Notes under the pieces: model-generated
Told to the model about the DNA's origin: nothing
Databases searched by the model: none
What the model saw: the letters and a program-made list of their open reading frames with translations, nothing else
Source of the DNA: Deltaproteobacteria bacterium
Lineage (GTDB): Bacteria > Desulfobacterota > DSM-4660 > Desulfatiglandales > Desulfatiglandaceae
DNA length: 50,566 nucleotides
NCBI GenBank assembly: GCA_029933075.1
Contig: JAOZOW010000013.1
Location: 1-50,566, forward strand
Reading direction: 5' to 3'
Program-made: the position numbers and the translations under genes
Part shown: positions 1 to 7,811 of the stretch, one piece after another
Layout: every line of letters starts with the position of its first letter
Numbering within the stretch: position 1 is the stretch's first letter

Positions 1-275
1 AGAGAATCCCCATTTTACAAGTGTTTTCGACCAACGAATACAAAACCAAAGAGGGTATGCTTTACAACCAATTGAATTTGTTCGATTAACAACCGGACAC
101 TAGTGTCTTTTGATATTTATAAAATGGATTTAAGACTGCTGGTGTAAGATTTAGAAATTTGTTTATGCATAGGGAATCATGATAAGTCAATAAAAGAGTG
201 AGTAGAGTGAGCAAGCAGATCTTGGAGGGCAATCCTGCACCGGGGAAGATGGGGAAGATAGAGAAATGAAGAGTC
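1..275. other. AT-rich non-coding stretch, nothing recognised
   Basis: AT-rich sequence at the left edge. I find no credible gene; the only reading frame of any length (about 63 codons on the minus strand) has no ribosome site and a composition unlike a protein. A 12-base palindrome, GACACTAGTGTC, lies near position 100. It may be the far end of a regulatory region whose gene lies outside the window. Confidence 0.4.
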
Positions 276-313
276 AAAAAAGGGCATCTCGCTGCTAAAA
301 TAGCGAGATGCCC
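276..313 (-). terminator. Intrinsic terminator of the cold-shock gene
   Basis: Read on the minus strand, a perfect 12-bp stem (arms 302-313 and 282-293, loop of 8 bases) is followed directly by six T residues (complement of 276-281). It begins 23 bases after the cold-shock stop codon, so it almost certainly ends that transcript. Confidence 0.9.
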
Positions 314-336
314 TATTTATACTTCCAGAACTTGCA

Positions 337-537
337 TTAGATCTTCATAACATTCTTTGCCTTTAGCCCCCGTTCTCCTTCTTCAATTTCAAAGCTCACC
401 CGATCCCCCTCCGCCAGGGTCTTGAATCCGGGCATATTAATGCTTGAATAATGAACAAATATGTCCTCTCCGTTTTCCTGTTCAATAAACCCAAACCCCT
501 TCTTATCGCTGAACCACTTTACGACCCCTTCTCCCAA
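337..537 (-). CDS. csp: Cold-shock domain protein (CspA family)
   Basis: A 66-residue single OB-fold protein that binds single-stranded RNA or DNA and melts mRNA structure. Both RNA-binding motifs are intact: RNP1 KGFGFI (residues 13-18) and RNP2 DIFVHY (25-30). Length is standard for the family. The start is TTG at 535-537, chosen because an AGGAGG-type ribosome site (545-551) sits 7 bases upstream and the preceding frame has no better codon. It follows tonB on the same strand after about 170 bases and has its own terminator, so it is probably an independent transcript; the spacer could hold a structured cold-shock leader, but I cannot show one. Family assignment is secure; whether it is cold-induced is unknown. 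Confidence 0.95.
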   Translation of the reverse strand: MGEGVVKWFSDKKGFGFIEQENGEDIFVHYSSINMPGFKTLAEGDRVSFEIEEGERGLKAKNVMKI

Positions 538-707
538 AACGCCGACCTCCTTTCAAAATGGTTTCTCATGATGCATTGCCTGAGGTCGCCACTTTGGAAA
601 AGGGACGATCCTTCAGAGCAGCCCCTCCACGCCGACAGAAACCGGCAATCTTTTCCGTGAAAATAGACGGAGGACCCGAAAAGGTCAAGAGGAAAAATGT
701 AGGGGGA

Positions 708-1445
708 CTACTTTAACTGGAACCTTATAGGGACACGAACCCACATGTCCACCTGTCGCCCTTCCTTCATGCCCGGTTCAAATACCCACTTCTTTACCGA
801 CTCCATTGCCGCCCTGTCCAGGATCGTATATCCGCTTGACCTCACGATCCTCAGATCACTTACCTTTCCGGTCCTGTCAACCATCACATCCAGCAGAACG
901 GTCCCCTGGTATCCCCTGCGCCTCGCCAGCCGAGGATATTTGGGGGGGATATTTTTCCTGTAAACCGGGAACGCTTCCCTTGTCTCCCCGGAGGGTTGGC
1001 CGGGAGAGCCACGGCCACGGCCTTCAACGGGTGCAGGCTTGCTGGTTAGGGGCGGCAACGGAGTTGAACTCGGGCCGGAGTCAATAGCGGTTTTCCCGCT
1101 ACTGTCCTCCGGCACCCTGGCCTGAGATTTCTCGGTCTGGAGGCCCTTAGGGCGGGCCTTAGGGCGGGCCTCTGTGCGGACGGGGGAATTATCGGGGGGG
1201 GGCGCCGTAACCCTTTTCACCCTTTTCTTCACGGCCCTCTGTGTTTTCTTCTGACTTCTACGTGGAGGGGATGGGCCAGCCTCTCTCTTCTTTAACGCGG
1301 GAGACGGATAGGAGGCCAGAGTCATTGTTATGAAAGGCATCCTTCGAGGAAAGCTCCGGTGTGTTACGAGCCAAGAGGGATTGGACACGAGCAGCAGGGC
1401 ATGGAAAGCAAGAGAAAGGAATGAAGCGATCAGTAATCTTTTCAC
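708..1445 (-). CDS. tonB: TonB energy-transducing protein
   Basis: A 245-residue periplasm-spanning protein that passes energy from ExbB/ExbD to outer-membrane receptors. The N-terminal membrane helix (residues 2-21) carries the S-x3-H pair (Ser11, His15) typical of TonB helices. A Pro/Lys/Arg-rich spacer (about 48-150) follows, including a short repeat encoding RPKARPKG, and then a TonB C-terminal domain (about 160-245) with the usual YPxxAxxxGxxG-like start and a W near the end. The start overlaps the exbD stop by four bases (ATGA), showing translational coupling. As the last gene of a block that begins at a cobalamin riboswitch, its job is probably corrinoid uptake, though it could serve other receptors. 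Confidence 0.93.
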   Translation of the reverse strand: MKRLLIASFLSLAFHALLLVSNPSWLVTHRSFPRRMPFITMTLASYPSPALKKREAGPSPPRRSQKKTQRAVKKRVKRVTAPPPDNSPVRTEARPKARPKGLQTEKSQARVPEDSSGKTAIDSGPSSTPLPPLTSKPAPVEGRGRGSPGQPSGETREAFPVYRKNIPPKYPRLARRRGYQGTVLLDVMVDRTGKVSDLRIVRSSGYTILDRAAMESVKKWVFEPGMKEGRQVDMWVRVPIRFQLK

Positions 1446-1852
1446 CGCCCTCGATTCACCTCTGCCTGAAGGGAAATCCTGTAAAGACCAGCCATCCTGA
1501 TCCGATCCAGCACCTCAAACAACCGCTGGTAAGGAAGATTCCGGTCGGCAAAAAGCAGTACGCCAGGTTGATCCATGGACATCGCCTTCGTTTTCAATAC
1601 TTCATGTAACCTCTCCATGGGGACGAGGTTCTCATCCACATACACGCTGCCATCCGCCTTCAGGGTTACAGACAGCGTGATACGTTTTTCAATCTGAGCC
1701 GTCGAGGAGGAAGGGAGAAGCACGGGGAGGCCATGGTGGACCGCCATGGAGAGCATGGCGTAGATAAAGAACACAAGCAAAAGGAACACGATATCTATCA
1801 ACGGCAGCATCTCAATCCGAGCCTTTCGAGTAGTTCGGAGGTCCACCTTCAT
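1442..1852 (-). CDS. exbD: ExbD/TolR biopolymer transport protein
   Basis: A 136-residue inner-membrane protein of the proton-driven ExbB-ExbD motor. It has one N-terminal membrane helix (about 13-36) with Asp20 in the LPLIDIVFLLLVFF segment, the position of the proton-carrying aspartate of the family, and a periplasmic domain after it. It overlaps exbB upstream and tonB downstream by four bases each, so the three are one translational unit. It could by sequence alone be TolR, but the adjacent tonB and the lack of tolA/tolB argue for ExbD. Confidence 0.92.
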   Translation of the reverse strand: MKVDLRTTRKARIEMLPLIDIVFLLLVFFIYAMLSMAVHHGLPVLLPSSSTAQIEKRITLSVTLKADGSVYVDENLVPMERLHEVLKTKAMSMDQPGVLLFADRNLPYQRLFEVLDRIRMAGLYRISLQAEVNRGR

Positions 1853-2478
1853 ACCATCTCCTCCTGTCCGCGGGGTAGCCGCGTGAGCTTCTCGTAGACG
1901 ATCTCCAAGCTGGTGGCATACTTTTCAATGGTGAGAGCGGCCTCTTCCACCCGGGCATTGAAATAGTTATAAGGGAAGAGGGTGAATATGGCTATTCCAA
2001 GTCCGGTGGCAGTGGTAATCAGGGCCTGAGCTATACCGGCCGTGACCGCCTCTGGATGCTCAATGCCCCCTGCGCCCAGTAGATCGAAGGAAATAATGAT
2101 GCCGATCACGGTCCCGAAGATACCCAGCAGTGGGGCCACCGTGATCATTGTGTCCAAAACCCCCATATAGCGTCTCATACGTTTGATCTCTTCGGCCGCA
2201 GCCGACTCCATGGCCTTGCCCATGGAAAAATCCCTGTGAAGAATCCCGCTGACCAGGACCTTTATTACATAATCCCTCGATCCTGCCACTTTCTCCCGGA
2301 CCCCCTCCCAATCACCCTCCCTGCACAGCTCCATAACAGTGTCCAGTAGCTCCCGATTCTGAAAAGCATCCTCTCGGAGCCAGAAAAGCAGCCTCTCTAT
2401 GGTAACTGTGAGGGCGATGAGGGAGCAGGCAAGCAAAGGATACATGACAGGCCCGCCCTTCAAAAAAAGACTTATCAT
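1849..2478 (-). CDS. exbB: ExbB/TolQ/MotA-family proton channel protein
   Basis: A 209-residue inner-membrane protein with three membrane helices (about residues 9-31, 105-132 and 150-175); the last two contain the conserved APLLGIFGTVIG and TTATGLGIAI segments that line the proton path. The reading frame extends to 2553, but I place the start at the ATG at 2476-2478: an AAAGGTG ribosome site lies just upstream and the ExbB homology begins there. It forms the motor with ExbD. A 144-base gap separates it from the ABC ATPase gene upstream, so an internal promoter is possible, although no terminator is visible there. Confidence 0.92.
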   Translation of the reverse strand: MISLFLKGGPVMYPLLACSLIALTVTIERLLFWLREDAFQNRELLDTVMELCREGDWEGVREKVAGSRDYVIKVLVSGILHRDFSMGKAMESAAAEEIKRMRRYMGVLDTMITVAPLLGIFGTVIGIIISFDLLGAGGIEHPEAVTAGIAQALITTATGLGIAIFTLFPYNYFNARVEEAALTIEKYATSLEIVYEKLTRLPRGQEEMV

Positions 2479-2622
2479 ATCGTTCACCTTTCCTCTATTC
2501 TCGTAAGGAGCCTTCCTGTTGAGCAATCCTGACCAGAACCAACGGTTCTCCACGGAGCACCTATTGAGACCCCGGCGTTACACTGACGTCCAGCTCCTAT
2601 CGTAGTAAATTTCGCCCTGAAA

Positions 2623-3402
2623 TCACACCAGCGTGACCCTGGGGCTTCCAGTTTTCGGGTTTCTATCCACACTGACCGTACATTCGTATACTGCCTCCAT
2701 GTGGGAAGCCGTGATCACCTCCTCTGGAATACCAGTGGTATGGATTCTACCCGATTTCAGCAGCACCAGTCGATCACAGTAAGCTGCCGCGAGGTCAATG
2801 TCGTGAGTGGCCACAAGCACGCCCAGTCCCCGCTCATGTGTCAGGGCCCTGATCAGATCAAAAACCTCCTTCTTGAAACGCAAATCCAAAAAAGAGGTGG
2901 GTTCATCCAAGAGAACCATCGAGGGTTCCTGGGCAAGGGCCCTGGCAATCATCACCCGCTGTTTTTCGCCCCCTGAAAGCTCATGAATGGAACGCCGGGC
3001 AAGATAGAGGCAATGAGTTGCCTCCATGGCATCCCGGGCTACCTCCATGTCGCGCTCTCCTTCAAACTGGAATCGACCGAGATAGGGGAAACGCCCCATA
3101 AGGACCACCTCCAAAGCGGAAAAGGAAAACCTGAAATGGCTTTCCTGGCCAACCATGGCCACTTCTCTGGCAAGCTCTGCCCTGCTGTAATCTGAAACGG
3201 GTCGACCATTGAGACGCACTACCCCCTCCTGAGGCGCCAAGAGCCCATCGACAATTTTCAAAAGCGTACTCTTCCCGGAGCCATTGGGGCCCAGTACGCC
3301 CACCAGCTCCCCTCGATCCACATCCAGATCAAGCCCCGTCAGAGCCCATGCCCCGTCATCATAGCTGAAACCCACCTGTCTCAGGCTGATGACCCGCCCC
3401 AT
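2623..3402 (-). CDS. btuD: ABC transporter ATP-binding protein, corrinoid/siderophore type
   Basis: A 259-residue cytoplasmic ATPase of the FecE/BtuD group. Walker A GPNGSGKST lies at 38-46, the signature LSGGEKQR near 142, Walker B MVLLDEPT near 161, and the switch histidine in VATHD follows. It energises the permease encoded just upstream; its start lies 22 bases inside the permease gene, indicating coupled translation. The assignment to vitamin B12 rather than iron-siderophore rests on the cobalamin riboswitch ahead of the operon, not on the ATPase itself. Confidence 0.9.
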   Translation of the reverse strand: MGRVISLRQVGFSYDDGAWALTGLDLDVDRGELVGVLGPNGSGKSTLLKIVDGLLAPQEGVVRLNGRPVSDYSRAELAREVAMVGQESHFRFSFSALEVVLMGRFPYLGRFQFEGERDMEVARDAMEATHCLYLARRSIHELSGGEKQRVMIARALAQEPSMVLLDEPTSFLDLRFKKEVFDLIRALTHERGLGVLVATHDIDLAAAYCDRLVLLKSGRIHTTGIPEEVITASHMEAVYECTVSVDRNPKTGSPRVTLV

Positions 3403-4421
3403 CCGCTTCCCTTCCTCTTGAGTAAGTAGATGAAAAAAGGCGCTCCGACAAATGCAGTTATTACTCCCACTGGCAATTCACTGGGTGAAATAAGCGTTCT
3501 TGCCAAGGAATCTGCTACTATCAGGAAAATTGCCCCTCCCATGGCCGAGACGGGCATCAGAAGGCGATGATCGGAGCCAAAGACCATCCTCCCCAGATGA
3601 GGCACTACGAGACCGACAAATCCTATGAGCCCCGAGAAAGAGACCACCAGCCCGGTAAGGACCGAAACCACCAGAAAGCAGATCATCTTTGCCCTTTCCA
3701 CATCAACTCCAAGCTGGCGAGCTGTATCTTCCCCGGCAGTAATGAGGTTGAGGTGCCTGGAGAAACTGTATAGCACCGCAAAGGAAAGGAGTGCAATGGG
3801 AGCCGCTATTGCAGTCTCGCCGAAACGGCTCTGGGAAAGATCGCCGTACAACCAGAAAAGCATGCTATGGAGCCTATCGTCAACGGCGGTTGCAATAAAA
3901 AACATGATTATGGCGGTGAAAAAGGCATTTATGATAACGCCTGCCAAAAGAATGGTTGAAGATTCCATCCCCATTTTTCTCCTGCCAATAACGAGTACCA
4001 GATATACACTGGAAAGGGCCCCTGCAAACGCCAGACAGGGGATGCCGAAGCTGAACCCCAGCCCGAGCACAATACCGATCACCGCGCCAAACGCTCCCCC
4101 ACTGGAAACACCCAGAATAAACGGATCTGCCAGAGGGTTCCGCAAAAGGGCCTGGAAAACAAGACCGCCCAGTGACAGAGAAAAACCTACCACCCCTGCC
4201 AAAATTACCCGGGGAAGTCTGATCTTTAATACAATGAGGCTCACCGCTTCCTTGACTCCAGGTTTATCAAAAAGAACGCGCCACAACTGATCCGGACTCA
4301 CTTCCGCGGTTCCCAGCAATAACGAACCCACGACTGCGGCCAGCAGAACCGCCAAAAACGCAATGCAGATGCCTGCCACTCGCATGGGGCTCAAAGGCCT
4401 TTTAATAGATATCCCGTTCAT
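3381..4421 (-). CDS. btuC: ABC transporter permease, FecCD/BtuC family
   Basis: A 346-residue polytopic inner-membrane protein with about ten membrane helices, as in BtuC and FhuB halves. It has the family marks LRLPRVILAGVVG near residue 67 and GLVVPHLGRM near 277, the latter forming the cytoplasmic loop that contacts the ATPase. The ATG start at 4419-4421 follows an AGGAG ribosome site. It sits between the binding-protein gene (109 bases upstream) and the ATPase gene (overlap of 22 bases). The substrate is inferred as cobalamin or another corrinoid from the riboswitch. Confidence 0.9.
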   Translation of the reverse strand: MNGISIKRPLSPMRVAGICIAFLAVLLAAVVGSLLLGTAEVSPDQLWRVLFDKPGVKEAVSLIVLKIRLPRVILAGVVGFSLSLGGLVFQALLRNPLADPFILGVSSGGAFGAVIGIVLGLGFSFGIPCLAFAGALSSVYLVLVIGRRKMGMESSTILLAGVIINAFFTAIIMFFIATAVDDRLHSMLFWLYGDLSQSRFGETAIAAPIALLSFAVLYSFSRHLNLITAGEDTARQLGVDVERAKMICFLVVSVLTGLVVSFSGLIGFVGLVVPHLGRMVFGSDHRLLMPVSAMGGAIFLIVADSLARTLISPSELPVGVITAFVGAPFFIYLLKRKGSGWGGSSA

Positions 4422-4530
4422 CTACTCCTGGAACCTCCTGGGGGCATTCCTCATCGCTATGCCTCACTTATATGCACAAAATCGACTTCAACTTCCCTGG
4501 GTTCGTTAGTTGCGGGAGCCAGACTGAAGT

Positions 4531-5490
4531 TTATTGTTTCCATTCCACCTCCGGGTGAATCAGTCTCGCCATTATTTCAAGTCCCCTGATCAGGCGAGGA
4601 GAAGGCCGGTCCAACAGGTCGGAGGGAACCAAGTGGACCCTGCCCGCCTTTACAGCTGGGATGCTCCTCCATTTCATCCAAGCCTTTTTCGCTTCCTCGA
4701 ACCTTCCACCCCGTTCCATGGAAGAGATGATGATCACCTCGGGTCTCCTCTGGATTATTTCCTCCAGACTGATCCTCGGATAAGTCACCGGCTCATCTTC
4801 CGAGAGGTTTATGCCACCTGCGAGGCGGATGACATCATTATGGATGGTATTCCTGTTCACAGACATAATGGGTTTCACATTGATCTGGAGAAAAACCAGG
4901 GGCCTTCTCAGAAAACTTGTCTTGGCCACAACCTGCTGCATTCTGTTCCGGAGTCCATCAATCGCTGCTTCAGCCCCTTTTCCAGCGCCACACAATCTCC
5001 CCAGCGTAGCTATTGTGGCTATGGCCTCCCTGACATTGCGCGGGTTCACAACGTAGACAGGTATTCCGGCTTGTTCTAACATACCAACCGCTCCGGCCTC
5101 GTTTCCATCCACCGTGCCTATGGCCAAATCAGGCTTCAGGGTCAGTATCTTTTCAATATTGAGGTGTGCGTAACTACCCACCTTAGGCTTATTCACGGCT
5201 GCGGGAGGATAATCACTGAACCGGGTGACGCCCACCACGCGATCTCCGAGCCCCAAAAAATAGAGTATCTCGGTGAGGTTAGGCGCAAGCGTGACAATCC
5301 TCATGGGCGTGCCCTTCAGAGTCACGGCCCTTCCGAGCGCATCTCTGTAAGTGGCGGCACCGGCAGCGTTTGCCAAAGGCAGGACCACTGCCATTGCCAC
5401 CAAAAACCCGCAATTTATCCAGATAGCTTTCATTTGACCAAAAAAAACCCGAATCGAAAATCGATCCGGGAATATCCCTTTTTTATCCAC
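4531..5490 (-). CDS. btuF: Periplasmic corrinoid-binding protein (BtuF-like)
   Basis: A class III substrate-binding protein of the BtuF/FecB family. After a hydrophobic signal segment it shows RIVTLAPNLTEILYFLGLG and a following SDYPP and LKPDLAIG, the pattern of BtuF lobes joined by a long helix. Two starts are possible. I list GTG at 5488-5490 because a GGAGGT site lies 4 bases upstream and directly after the riboswitch; ATG at 5431-5433 would give a conventional signal peptide but has no ribosome site. With the upstream start the signal peptide has an unusually long n-region of about 20 residues. It is the first gene of the riboswitch-controlled block. Confidence 0.88.
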   Translation of the reverse strand: MDKKGIFPDRFSIRVFFGQMKAIWINCGFLVAMAVVLPLANAAGAATYRDALGRAVTLKGTPMRIVTLAPNLTEILYFLGLGDRVVGVTRFSDYPPAAVNKPKVGSYAHLNIEKILTLKPDLAIGTVDGNEAGAVGMLEQAGIPVYVVNPRNVREAIATIATLGRLCGAGKGAEAAIDGLRNRMQQVVAKTSFLRRPLVFLQINVKPIMSVNRNTIHNDVIRLAGGINLSEDEPVTYPRISLEEIIQRRPEVIIISSMERGGRFEEAKKAWMKWRSIPAVKAGRVHLVPSDLLDRPSPRLIRGLEIMARLIHPEVEWKQ

Positions 5491-5532
5491 GAGACCTCCA
5501 GGATGGCCACATTCCTCGGCAGCCGATCCTCC

Positions 5533-5793
5533 GGTTCAGGCAGGTCTTCTGACTTCCCTTCCCCCTTGGCGACCTTCCCATCGGCACTAAAGCCTGATCT
5601 TTTCACCGTATCCGTACAAAACTGGTGGCGCGTTAACGGGAAAAGAGCATCTACAAGCTGAATCCCCGACAGTGGTCAATCACCGGCCAAGGGAGTTCCC
5701 TCTTCTCCAGGAAGAAGGCAGGGTTACAGCGGCGGGCCCGTCCCCGACTTTAACGGGGTTCCCTATTAAGCTCTACTGTGAGCACCTGAACCA
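5533..5793 (-). promoter_or_regulatory. Cobalamin riboswitch (adenosylcobalamin class)
   Basis: Read on the minus strand, the region has the order of a B12 box RNA. The outer stem P1 pairs GGTTCAGG (5786-5793) with CCTGAACC (5533-5540). Between lie the GGGAA and CCCG core segments, GCCGCTGTAACC, a GACCACTGTCGGG segment close to the conserved GCCACTG element, and the 3' AAGTCAGAAGACCTGCCT, the typical B12-box end. The btuF ribosome site is about 35 bases downstream and there is no T-run, so control by hiding the ribosome site is more likely than termination. A possible -35 (TTGACT, complement of 5829-5834) lies just upstream, but its -10 is poor. Confidence 0.93.
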
Positions 5794-5893
5794 ATGTTTA
5801 CTTATACCTGATAAAAACCCCAAAGTCCAGTCAAGAATCTATGCCTAAATGAGAGGGCTTTTTGGATAAAGGGTATATCCCCGCAGCACATGA

Positions 5894-6493
5894 TCACGCT
5901 ACCTGATCGTAACTGACGGGCACAACCCCCATGTCAATCATCTCTTTAATGGCCTTCTGCCCATCTCCAGGCTTCACCTCCACGGCCCTGATGGCATCTT
6001 CAAGGAGTAATACATCGAATCCGTACTCAACGGCGTCCTTGACCGTATTTAACACGCAGTAATCGGTCGCGAGTCCGCCCACGAGCACACGACGGACTCC
6101 CACTGCCTTCAGTCTTTCACCCAAATCCGTCCCCTGGAATCCAGAATAGGCATCGCTTTCCTCTTCCGTGGCTTTTGAAATCAGCACAGCGGAAGCGGGC
6201 AGGTGCAGCTCTTCTGGGAATCGACTCCCTGCCGTGTCCTTTACGCAATGAACGGGCCAGAGCCCGCCCTGTTTGTCAAAAGAACAGTGATTCTCCGGGT
6301 GCCAATCGCGGGTGGCAAAGATCGGCAGGCCCTTGGATTCAAACAGGGATGTATACCGGTTGATGACAGGGACGATCTCATCACCCCCCGGCACGGCCAG
6401 ACTGCCTCCGGGAAGAAAGTCGTTCTGCACATCCACCACGATGAGTGCATCACCGATTTTCACCTTGAGATCACTGGCACTGGATGACCGCAT
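5894..6493 (-). CDS. pncA: Nicotinamidase (isochorismatase-like hydrolase)
   Basis: A 199-residue enzyme that should hydrolyse nicotinamide to nicotinate and ammonia for NAD salvage. The catalytic triad is visible: Asp21 in VVDVQNDF, Lys107, and Cys146 in ATDYCV. The metal site fits Asp63 and His65 in RDWHPENH, with His69 and His82. Length is normal for bacterial PncA (about 180-210). The ATG at 6491-6493 follows an AGGAGG site. It stands alone on the minus strand, divergent from kdsD. Nicotinamidase is the best fit of the superfamily because the metal-binding and cysteine motifs are both complete. Confidence 0.92.
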   Translation of the reverse strand: MRSSSASDLKVKIGDALIVVDVQNDFLPGGSLAVPGGDEIVPVINRYTSLFESKGLPIFATRDWHPENHCSFDKQGGLWPVHCVKDTAGSRFPEELHLPASAVLISKATEEESDAYSGFQGTDLGERLKAVGVRRVLVGGLATDYCVLNTVKDAVEYGFDVLLLEDAIRAVEVKPGDGQKAIKEMIDMGVVPVSYDQVA

Positions 6494-6809
6494 ATGTACC
6501 CTCCTGATCCTTGCTGCCCGGTACGCACCCCTTTCGCAAGGCGTGTCCGCCCGTAATGCTTCCTGTGCTATCGTGCCCTCTCAGAGGTTCTCCGGCTACG
6601 TTGCGGGTGGTACCGCAAAGGCCAATATTCTTTCAGTATAATCCTGAATAGAAAAAAGTGCAAACTTCTCTTACCCCTATCTGGCACCAGACCTGGAAGC
6701 GAAATCTATGGCAAACTAAATATCTTGTGGTGAACCGGTGAAAATGATAAAGGGATTTTAAAAGCGATCCCGATGTAAACTCAGCTCAACTCATGGAGAT
6801 GTAGCTACA
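6494..6809. other. Divergent intergenic region between pncA and kdsD
   Basis: A 316-base spacer that must hold promoters for pncA (leftward) and kdsD (rightward). I see no gene, RNA or clear terminator in it. A weak rightward sigma-70-like pair, TTGTGG (6725-6730) and TAAAGG (6748-6753) with a 17-base spacer, is the best kdsD promoter candidate I can find, and it is not convincing. Confidence 0.35.
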
Positions 6810-7811
6810 GTGGTGATTGAGCAGGCAAGAGAGGTCCTTAAGATAGAAGCCCAGGGGATCCTGAGTCTCATGGAAAGGATAGGCCCCGAGTTTGAAAAGG
6901 CTGTGAATATGATCCTTGAAGCCAAAGGCAGGGTCATCCTTACAGGAATGGGCAAATCCGGTCTGATCGGCAGAAAAATCGCCGCCACCCTCAATAGCAC
7001 GGGTACTCCCTCCCTATTCTTACACCCTGCTGAGGCCATTCACGGGGACCTGGGGATGGTCACGGGGGATGACATCGTTCTTGCCATCTCCAACAGCGGG
7101 CATACTTCAGAGATAAATACCATACTCCCGGCCCTTAAGCAGATTGGAGCCAAGCTCATTGCATTCACAGGAAGCCCGGAATCTCCGATGGCCTCCTTAT
7201 GCGACCTTGCCATCGATGTAGGAGTGGAAAGAGAGGCATGCCCCTTAGGATTGGCTCCTACCGCCAGCACTACTGCAGTCCTGGCCATGGGCGATGCACT
7301 TGCGGTGGCCCTGATCAGCCGCAGGCGATTCGGTCGAGAGGATTTCAGGAAAGTACATCCCGGGGGCAGCCTTGGAGAGAGGCTTGCGGTCAAAGTCAGG
7401 GAAGTGATGCTCACAGATGACCATATCCCCATAGTCCCTGCAGGCTCGAAGGTGCAAAGGGCCATTGAGGAAATCAATGCCAAAAATATCGGCGCCACCC
7501 TGGTGGTGGGAGAAGAGGGGCGGCTCGCCGGCATTATCTGTGACGGCGATCTGAGACGGGCGCTTCTGAAGAAAAAGGATATACGGGAGATGAAAGTAGA
7601 GGAGGTCATGTCCACTTCCCCAAAAACCATCGGGGAAAACCAGACGGCCGCAGAGGCCGTGGGCGTGATGGAATTCAACGCCATAACAGTTCTCGTTGTC
7701 ACGGATAAACGCAATCGAGTCAAGGGCGTCGTCCACCTCCACGATCTCCTGGGGAGAGAGGAATTCCGACTCAATGGCAACTACAATCCCCCCGAGGGGG
7801 CTCATCGTTGA
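6810..7811 (+). CDS. kdsD: D-arabinose 5-phosphate isomerase (KdsD/KpsF/GutQ family)
   Basis: A 333-residue enzyme converting ribulose 5-phosphate to arabinose 5-phosphate, the first step to Kdo of lipopolysaccharide. The SIS domain (about 1-200) contains GMGKSGLIGRKIAATLNSTG, the HPAEAIHGDLGMV segment with the family histidines, and SNSGHTSEI; two CBS domains (about 205-325) follow. The start is GTG at 6810 (followed by a second GTG); a weak GGAG lies 11 bases upstream. Its last 38 bases overlap the start of the DapA-like gene. No other Kdo genes (kdsA, kdsB, kdsC) are in the window. Confidence 0.93.
   Translation: MVIEQAREVLKIEAQGILSLMERIGPEFEKAVNMILEAKGRVILTGMGKSGLIGRKIAATLNSTGTPSLFLHPAEAIHGDLGMVTGDDIVLAISNSGHTSEINTILPALKQIGAKLIAFTGSPESPMASLCDLAIDVGVEREACPLGLAPTASTTAVLAMGDALAVALISRRRFGREDFRKVHPGGSLGERLAVKVREVMLTDDHIPIVPAGSKVQRAIEEINAKNIGATLVVGEEGRLAGIICDGDLRRALLKKKDIREMKVEEVMSTSPKTIGENQTAAEAVGVMEFNAITVLVVTDKRNRVKGVVHLHDLLGREEFRLNGNYNPPEGAHR

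Noticed and set aside
86-277. 63-codon minus-strand frame at the left edge
   Set aside because: No ribosome site, unlikely composition, AT-rich non-coding appearance.
3625-4290. 221-codon plus-strand frame opposite btuC, and other long frames opposite real genes
   Set aside because: They are antisense to well-supported genes and show no domain features.
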